Source: Chondrilla cf. caribensis
Taxonomy: Eukaryota > Porifera > Demospongiae > Chondrillida > Chondrillidae
Direction of reading: 5' to 3'
DNA length: 64,000 nucleotides
Assembly: GCA_964020155.1 (NCBI GenBank)
Contig: OZ026558.1
Location: 2,538,163-2,602,162, forward strand
The position numbers and the translations under genes are program-made. The notes beneath the pieces are model-generated. The model did no database searches, was not told where the DNA came from, and saw only the letters and a program-made list of their open reading frames with translations. Of the stretch, positions 58,401 through 64,000 are shown piece after piece (position 1 is the first letter of the stretch; every line of letters begins with the position of its first letter).

Positions 58401-61400
58401 TTTCACATGCCAATGATCTGTTTCACATTCTGTTGTAGTGGACTGTATATAACAAGTGGTATATTTTATATTTATTTTTGTGTTTGACAGATTGGGAAAT
58501 ATTTGAAAGCAGATTCAAAGCTCCACATAACTTGAAGGCCATTGCACTAGAGGATGCACCTGTGGATACAGTGCTGGCTGTGCTCTCAGGAAGAGTTGAG
58601 GAGGTGGAGCTTAAATATATGGTATGTTGTTCTGTGTACATTTATAGGAGTGTACCACATTCATATCTCTGATGTTATAGAGACGTTATATTAGATTGTC
58701 ACTACAATTTCTGTCCCAACATGACAACCCCTTATCATCCTAGATCTCTTTTGAGATGCCACTTAGTCTAAGTTTGTTTGAAATGGGTTTCACACCCTGC
58801 TTGCCCTCCTTGATGGTACACTTGGATAAGACTCTACAATCCCTGACACTCCTCAAATCCTGTTCAAACACACACACAACCATCTCGAGTAAGAGTCAGA
58901 AGATGAGCAAGAGGAGTTGAGTGGTAATTTCAAAATAGAGCAGTTCTCGAATTCAAACCAAATCTACACTGCATGGCTGTGAACCAGGGTTGTTAATTGT
59001 TATGGAAACTTTGTTAATTGTAATGGATACTCTATTAGTAGCTAGCAAGGAACATCACTTGAAGCGAAATGACATTAAAACAAGCAAACATGCTCCAACT
59101 TGATACATACGGTACTTTCAGTAAAAAACTGAGCGTACTACGGGTTGCCTACGGATGAACGGACGTGTAAAGTACGGTTTACCTACGTGTTGATACCTAC
59201 GGGATACGTACGGGTTGTTAAATTTCTAGAGAAAGGGATAATTGAAAGGAATGCAGACCTCAAGCGCCCTTTCAAATGTAAAAGAAATTCAGAAACCTAT
59301 CGTGACAAGAGTGACATCCGTTGGAAAGATCGTCCCCGTCAGAATCCCTCTCGGTTGATTTGAACTCGTTCATGGCAGAGACGAGCCTTCGCCTGGCAAA
59401 AAGTATCCGAGAGTGACAGCGGTAAGTCTAAAAGGTTAGAAAACTATGTAATTTCGAGTATTCCGTGCTAATCCTCTGTTTCCGAAAGATTTGCACTTGA
59501 ATTCACTGGTATACATCGGTCGAATAAGCCGTTTTTCTTCATCTCGCGGAATCAAATCACACTGTCGTTGCACAAGAATTATGACGTATCATTGTCACCT
59601 GAGCCTAATTATCACTTGCTGAAGAATGCAGTAGAAGTACGGGTCACTCATTTACGGGTTAAGGACGTGTCAACTACGTACGGTTACAAAACGGGTACGG
59701 GTACGCCCGTAGTACGTTCAGTTTTTTACTGAAAGTACCGTATGTGCACATTGCAATGCATTTCATTCTCAATCACAATGTACCATGTCACATGTTTTGC
59801 CTTGAGTCTTCATCATCAACAAGAATGGTTGTTTAGCATCTAGTCTCAGAATTTCAACAGAAATATCACTGTTGTCAATCACCATGTACTGAAGCCCCCT
59901 AAGTGCTGTTCTATTGTAGACAATTGACCATTTCAATGGTCGGGTAATGGCTCATCACCATTTTACTGAGTATCAAATTGACTCACAAAACCGTCATATT
60001 ATCATCGCCATATTATCAAAGTCCCAAGACCCTTTTATGACAATAGATAAAAATAGGAATAGAGTTTGGTCTACACCAGTTTATTCTGTTATGTACATCT
60101 AGTGCAGTAAACCTTGTGTACATGTATTGCTGTAGGAAGTGGATTATTATAGCAATGAAGAGTGGAGAAGAATTGATCATGCAGTGGAAGCTAACAGAAG
60201 TTTGAGGTCATTTGGGATTGACTGTCTCTATTATGGCTATTATAACACTCCCCTACCAGCCTCATTTATTGACCAACTTTGTACAAATGATATCCTTAAG
60301 AATATCAACTGTAAAATTTGGGAGTACAATGAGGATATATATTCTGGTGAGTCAAGAGCAAACCATTCCATGTGTATTTGTTTCAGTTTCAATTTCAAAA
60401 ATTAATGGTAACAATCATTCACAGGTATACCAGTCTACTCTCTGAAGTCCCTGTTTTCTCTGAAGTCCCTGTTAGCCCCACGTGAAAAGTGTTCAGTGAA
60501 GATGGAGTTAACCCCTAGACAGTGGTATGCTATTCTTTCAGGATTGGAGGATGCCAAAACATTGAGGGAACTGAATGTTGACATGTCATACTATGTAAGA
60601 CTGTAGAGAGTACAACCTGTAATACAGTACATATTGAGTGATCATGATCATTTATATGCATTCTTACATAAGGTCCCCTCCAGCCTTGATGAAGGGGACA
60701 TTTCCTCCACTGAAATAACTGCAATAGTGGAAACAGTAGCCACTCATGACCAGCTGGTCAAGGTCGGTGTTGGATGTACAGAAGAGGTGAGGGGTAATCT
60801 CTAAGGTGTACTGGTCCTCATACCATCTTGTATTGTGATATTGTTGTTTGTTTGTAGACGTCAGATCTTATGCTGTCGATAGTGAAAGGAGTCTCCAGGA
60901 ACAGGAACATATCTGAACTTGCGATCACCGTTGTGGTTACACATGTGAATAGGGATTCTGAGCTACACTGTTCATGTTCTTTGGTTGGTGAAACCTTTGG
61001 TTACTTGCTAGCATGTATAATCACAGTTTGCTTCATGTTGCTTCACTGTACATTAGGTCCCTGAGGGTCATCTCCAGTAGTGTGAAGCTTTCCAACAAAC
61101 TACATTTCCTATTACATCACTTCCTGTTGTGTCACTTCCTAAAGCCGAGCACGTGTGTTCATGTGCATAGTATGTGTTGCTTGTCTGTGGTAGCCCAGCA
61201 GTGTGCATGTTTGTAATCCAAAGGTCATATGTAGTCTAGCTAGCCCAAACTTCTCATTTCTGTACACGGGCTGAGTGAGAAGCTTCACCTCCACACCTTA
61301 CGTCTGCCAATGAAATCCAAGTCACTCCATTGATACCATCCATTATATCTTGTAGCTAGCTTTGCTGTGCTTTCACTTAACCCTTTATCGTGGATGACCC

Positions 61401-64000
61401 ACTATAGTGGCTCGCACATGACTATCATTTGTTGTGGGAAATGCCATATCATTATGTAATCATTATTGTGGACAAGATCATTTTAAGAGTGAATCCAACC
61501 TTTCTCAGTTGAATTCGTTATACTAACGTTCGGTTAAACCATAAGTAGCTTGAGCAAAACACTGAATAATATATACTTATGCATAATTACTTACACAAAA
61601 TAAAAGCTTGAAGGTATAACTGTCCCGCCATACGTGCAAAAATGGAACATAAGATTTCACATACAAAACATACAAAAGCTCTCCCAAATATTGTCATTAG
61701 TTATTCTAGGACACAGAAAAGGCGACCTTCAACGTAGTAACCTTAGATATGTCTTGAAGTAAGACACCTAAAGAGGTAGCAGAGCAATTGGAAGAGAGCG
61801 ACTGGGAGAATTTCGATGGAAGTTCCGATGAGTGCGATAATATTTTTTTATCCCCGAGGTTTCCCCTCTGGATATTGCTTCAAATGACCACCTTAAACTT
61901 GCAAAAGAGTCGAAAACAGAGGCCTTACCACAGCAAAAAACGACACTGATGCCACTATAACTCGTATATTCTTGTTCGCTATCGCATAATAACCACATAA
62001 CACCGTAATCTGATACTGTACTGTGTTATTTAATATAACATTATAACATCATTGTATTGTGTACTAGAGCTCTGAAAATTATGGACTGTGATAATACCAC
62101 CACGTGTATCCTACATATAAAATTCCAATAAATTTGCACTCAACTTTGCTTATCTCCCACAACCACAAGTTGTTGATGAGCACTATAGTGGCTTATCCAC
62201 AACAAAGTGTTTTTTCACATGAGCAAATTCCACGTTAAAGGGTTAAAATTGGTGGACAAGAATGCCTGGTTGACCCACTCCCTGGTAGTTACTTCATAGT
62301 CTCAGATAACTCAGTCCAATTTCAACTCCAATTTTAAAATTATAACTATGTCCCAGTCAGAAAGGGTTGTGCTGCATCTGTGCGCCAAATCACATTGCAG
62401 AAATGCTTTCTTATAATTTAAAATGTAAACAAACCCAAATGGTGGTACCTTTCCAGTATGAAAGTGTAGTTTGACTATCATTCAGTATGCTGCTGTATAT
62501 GATTTGGACTTTTGACACACATAGCAATACGATTCTCCCAAATGTACTCAATTTTTTTTTCACTAGCTGTTATATACGCATGTGGAACATGTCCATTTGC
62601 CTCACTAAGCATTAATATAATGCTATTAACGCCTTAGTGTAGCCCAAAATCCCGTAATCACATGACATTCTCGTGATTTGATCAAGTGATTATGCAAGAA
62701 AATCGATAGAACCTATGGAAAATTGAATGTACGTAACACTAATAAAGTACTTTCCGCTTACTTTTACTCTCTTAATCCTTATTTTCTTTGATTCGAACCC
62801 TAATCTAGAGGTTGAAATCAAAAACTTCGTATTTCAATTTGGACCTTTTAGGGGATTAGCAATGGAGCTGTTTTAGTTATTTTGTGTATTAAAGGTGCAT
62901 AATGGTAATAAAATGAAAATATAAGATCAGTATTTCGTCATTTGTCGGTGCGTACCTCGATTGTCTTCGGGTCTCTGTTTCAGCTCCCATTTACCTCTGC
63001 TCTCACAACGATCAAAAATTCATATCAACGCTATCTTTAGAAATATTAAGAGTTCTATAAAACAATCGATTGGACTGAAAAGGTATCAAAATGATCAGAC
63101 TTGATATCGGCGAGATAATGACGTAAGCCAATTAGTCTCATGACAATCATGTGATAATGCCTCTCGTAGTGGATCATGCAATATTACAGGGTCTTTTTGA
63201 TCCAGGGTACCTAGGATCGATCTGATTATTGTATGTCCGAGAAATAAGTGTGATTCAACTTTTCACCGAGGGGGGTTTTGATTCACGATTCCATTGAAGA
63301 GTTATTAGCGAAAATTCTTGGTAAGTTTCTAAGGTTTACCATATTTTCGTTAATATCTCACCAAATATTAGTTACATCAAAGCCCCCCTCGGTACACTTT
63401 TAGTAAACATCATAGTGTATCCAATAATGCAAAAACTGTACAAATAGGAGCTTTCTTGAAAAGGCCACCCGATTAAATGGTTTTTATAAGCCAAACAAAA
63501 TGCCGATTTTCTTCGTAATTATGAAGAAAATCGATACCAAAAGCTCTAAAAGTAAAGATTATATCCTATATTGTTGTATTAAAACAGTTTAGTGCTAATC
63601 CCTGCTTCCTTCAGAAAAATATAAGCAATTCAATTTCACTAAAATTCGGCAACCCCAGAAGCCTTAAAAGTGCTAATGGACATTTTCCACATGCACATGA
63701 GTAACTTTTCCCGGCACCTTGGAATGTAATATGCAATGTGATTATGATTTGTTTATCGTAGACTCCCAGTACAGAGATATGTAGCTACATGATGAGACCA
63801 GGGCCTTTCTCACTGGGGCAAAGTCAATTTCAAAATTGGGTGTGAGAATGGGTCTGGGCTATGCAGGACTAGGTACTTCAGTGGCAGTTTAGACACAGCG
63901 AGTTGTCTTCAAGTGGTATGAATTGAATTCCTGTGACATATCCGTCTTCATTCACTTATCAAGGTCATCTTACAATCTGAACTGCACCTTCCCCTATGAG
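49352..64000 (+). CDS. NLR-B: NACHT-LRR receptor, 3' end outside window
   Basis: Nine exons are visible and connect in phase: 49352-49409, 52156-52233, 53999-54054, 56454-58200, 58491-58621, 60136-60346, 60425-60594, 60673-60786 and 60858-60935, together 881 codons. The N-terminus is MASSSSNRPEDRELSSNTQ plus two hydrophilic linkers (64 residues). The NACHT exon has a full Walker A (about residues 156-163) and Walker B. LRR exons follow. By comparison with NLR-A, five or more LRR and linker exons and a C-terminal death-fold exon should lie to the right of the window. No stop or frameshift is seen, so this is probably a functional cytoplasmic immune sensor. The last donor (GTG/GTTACA) is weaker than the GTTAGT of NLR-A. 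Transposon insertions lie only in introns. Confidence 0.8.
49753..50512. other. Unit II-specific insertion, left part
   Basis: Sequence from here to about 52085 interrupts similarity to 22372-22390 of unit I. This left part has no recognised frame or TIR. Confidence 0.4.
50513..51748. mobile_element. Outer inverted-repeat element
   Basis: Ends ATTCCGGTGGGTTTT and its reverse complement. Further matching arms hold TCACCGATAGAGA (about 50587) and TCTCTATCGGTGA (about 51652), with looser similarity between. It encloses the TA-flanked element at 50612-51564. Coding potential not recognised. Confidence 0.55.
50612..51564. mobile_element. TA-flanked element nested in the outer one
   Basis: TIR GGGTAGCGGAGCCATATCCC against GGGTAGGTATGCCATATCCC (reverse complement), both continuing GGACA; TA at 50610-50611 and 51565-51566. 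953 bp. A minus-strand frame (50864-51118) is not recognisable as transposase. Confidence 0.65.
52156..52233 (+). CDS. NLR-B exon 2
   Basis: Phase 1-1 exon between CTGCTGTAG and CATG/GTATGT, encoding DSRKRPNQSTSDSSDSKQFK then EDDGTH. Hydrophilic, probably disordered. Absent from NLR-A, where a deletion joins the flanking introns; skipping it keeps the frame. Confidence 0.6.
52545..53081 (-). mobile_element. 5'-truncated LINE with TTAGG-repeat tail
   Basis: Minus-strand insert absent from unit I. From 53081 down to the stop at 52881-52883 an unbroken frame reads HYKTRSSSTFQLNLPSVRTS, GKKSFSFAGTSLWRSLPPYI and FSTFVKLTKAFIMKN, the typical C-terminal end of CR1/L2-type ORF2. An AT-rich 3' UTR follows, then six TTAGG units (52545-52574; CCTAA on the element strand). 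TTTTCCACTAT occurs on both sides (about 52525 and 53082) and is the probable target duplication. Confidence 0.8.
53999..54054 (+). CDS. NLR-B exon 3 (proline-rich)
   Basis: Same boundaries and the same protein (ESPHPPEPPVDRSQGSGEN) as NLR-A 28670-28725; phase 1 in, 0 out. Confidence 0.65.
54413..54625 (+). CDS. Possible alternative terminal exon (unit II)
   Basis: Counterpart of 29053-29253. After CATTTTGCAG the frame reads LGHWRHWTMDNSGKDNALNP, AAILCGTQTQLVDIILSALF and on to TGA. Phase fits exon 3. Weak evidence. Confidence 0.2.
   Translation, partial: LGHWRHWTMDNSGKDNALNPYAWSLSPAAILCGTQTQLVDIILSALFTPGYLHEYAHIQQDRSSKECINH
55772..56370 (+). mobile_element. hAT-like non-autonomous element
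   Basis: Absent from unit I, whose empty site reads TATAGTGACATCAT. Ends CAGGCGCGTAGC and GGCTACGCCCCTG, with GTGAC duplicated on both sides (55767-55771, 56371-56375). CAGG(G/C)GCGTAGC ends are typical of hAT elements; a 5-bp duplication is shorter than the usual 8 bp but occurs in some hAT lineages. A short frame at 55931 (MKRSLLAFGFVPVSS) may be the start of a transposase. A 61-bp palindrome lies at 56058-56118. Confidence 0.75.
56058..56118. repeat. Near-perfect 30-bp-arm palindrome
   Basis: CAACGAAAAAACAACCAAAC plus AATAAAACAA, one central A, then the reverse complement with one mismatch. It lies inside the hAT-like element. Confidence 0.85.
56454..58200 (+). CDS. NLR-B NACHT exon
   Basis: A 582-codon exon between CACCTACAG and AAATG/GTAGGT, phase 0 in and 1 out. 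Order: pre-NACHT helical segment (SRWYGKLNRFYSRLP; KDITEFLDATIHGIDGYY); Walker A GAPGCGKTTLSRKL at exon residues about 92-105; YRLVLLVELRKLK; Walker B with acidic box VALILDGFDEVAD; sensor-like CDVFVTTRPSRCP; then winged-helix and further NACHT-associated helices (MCRIPMVLKIVCKVQ; YQFNHKTVQETLAAIHIAKQ); first LRR-like segment (HPTLETLSLWGYEMLPLG; HKNLRKLELHNF). NACHT ATPases switch between ADP- and ATP-bound forms to oligomerise. All key residues are present. Confidence 0.9.
58491..60935 (+). CDS. NLR-B LRR exons (5 exons)
   Basis: 58491-58621, 60136-60346, 60425-60594, 60673-60786 and 60858-60935, matching the NLR-A exons one to one. Leucine-rich pattern: HNLKAIALEDAPVDTVLAVL, EANRSLRSFGIDCLYYG, TPRQWYAILSGLEDAKTLRE, SIVKGVSRNRNISELAI. 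Exon 60425 carries an in-frame duplication, SLKSLFSLKSL, not found in NLR-A, and keeps the ancestral CACAG acceptor. Confidence 0.7.
59110..59740. mobile_element. TA-flanked MITE, CGGTAC family, copy 2
   Basis: TIR CGGTACTTTCAGTAAAAAAC followed by TGA(G/A)CGTACTACGGG; TA at 59108-59109 and 59741-59742. The empty site in unit I (GATACATATGTGCAC, about 32767) has a single TA. Related to 6226-6836 in its termini and in many internal TACGGG words. Confidence 0.85.
61381..62242. mobile_element. piggyBac-like element, 862 bp
   Basis: Flanked by TTAA (61377-61380, 62243-62246), ends CCCTTTATCGTGG and CCCTTTAACGTGG (reverse complement), with subterminal CACTATAGTGGC inverted copies. Absent from unit I at about 34405. 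The plus strand near 61766-61840 reads KTPKEVAEQLEESDWENFDG then SSDECDN, like the acidic N-terminus of piggyBac transposases, and then breaks off. Non-autonomous. Confidence 0.8.
62578..63694. mobile_element. TIR element absent from unit I
   Basis: TIR GCATGTGGAACATGTCCATT/GCATGTGGAAAATGTCCATT enclosing 1117 bp that interrupts the NLR-B intron relative to about 34725-34740 of unit I. No transposase frame is recognised. The target duplication is unclear. Confidence 0.65.

Overview
The window is animal nuclear DNA. Genes are split into many short exons with GT/AG borders, introns are long and AT-rich, and there are long (GT)n tracts, minisatellites, a non-LTR retrotransposon and many small terminal-inverted-repeat elements. 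The informative coding content is a family of NLR (NACHT plus leucine-rich repeat) immune-receptor genes with death-fold domains. Such large, tandemly duplicated NLR sets are typical of demosponges, and some cnidarians and other invertebrates have them too. A sponge is the best guess, made from gene content alone.

Layout. The core is a tandem segmental duplication of roughly 30 kb. Unit I runs from about 15750 to 44900. Unit II starts near 45540 and runs off the right edge. A rearranged remnant of the same unit lies at about 1-2350. Each unit starts with Ig-like exon remnants on the minus strand and a TTCAC-rich non-coding block. Short exon-like segments of unknown function follow, then an NLR gene on the plus strand. 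NLR-A (27243-42205) can be traced through 15 phase-compatible exons: short N-terminal exons, one large NACHT exon, a series of LRR exons, a linker and a C-terminal death-fold exon with its own stop and a poly(A) signal. It has one in-frame TGA, a damaged Walker A motif, a deletion in the NACHT domain and a lost splice acceptor, so it is probably a young pseudogene. NLR-B (49352 to beyond 64000) has an intact NACHT exon and at least five LRR exons; its 3' end is outside the window. Two more death-fold modules (1655-2045 and 25783-26192) are tails of deleted or broken NLR copies.

Mobile DNA accounts for much of the rest. A CR1/Jockey-group LINE (ORF1 with a PHD-like finger, ORF2 with endonuclease and reverse transcriptase) is nested in a TIR element at 10623-15747. 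A truncated LINE with a TTAGG tail lies near 52545-53081. There are piggyBac-like (TTAA), hAT-like (CAGG...CCTG) and several TA-flanked elements. For many of these the other duplication unit supplies the empty site, so target-site duplications can be read directly.

How it fits together (inference): an NLR cluster evolving by tandem duplication, gene conversion inside the NACHT exon, recombination between (GT)n tracts and transposon insertion. In NLR-A the death-fold domain lies after the LRRs rather than before the NACHT domain. All exon models come from reading frame, splice-site and paralogue comparison only; no transcript evidence was available.
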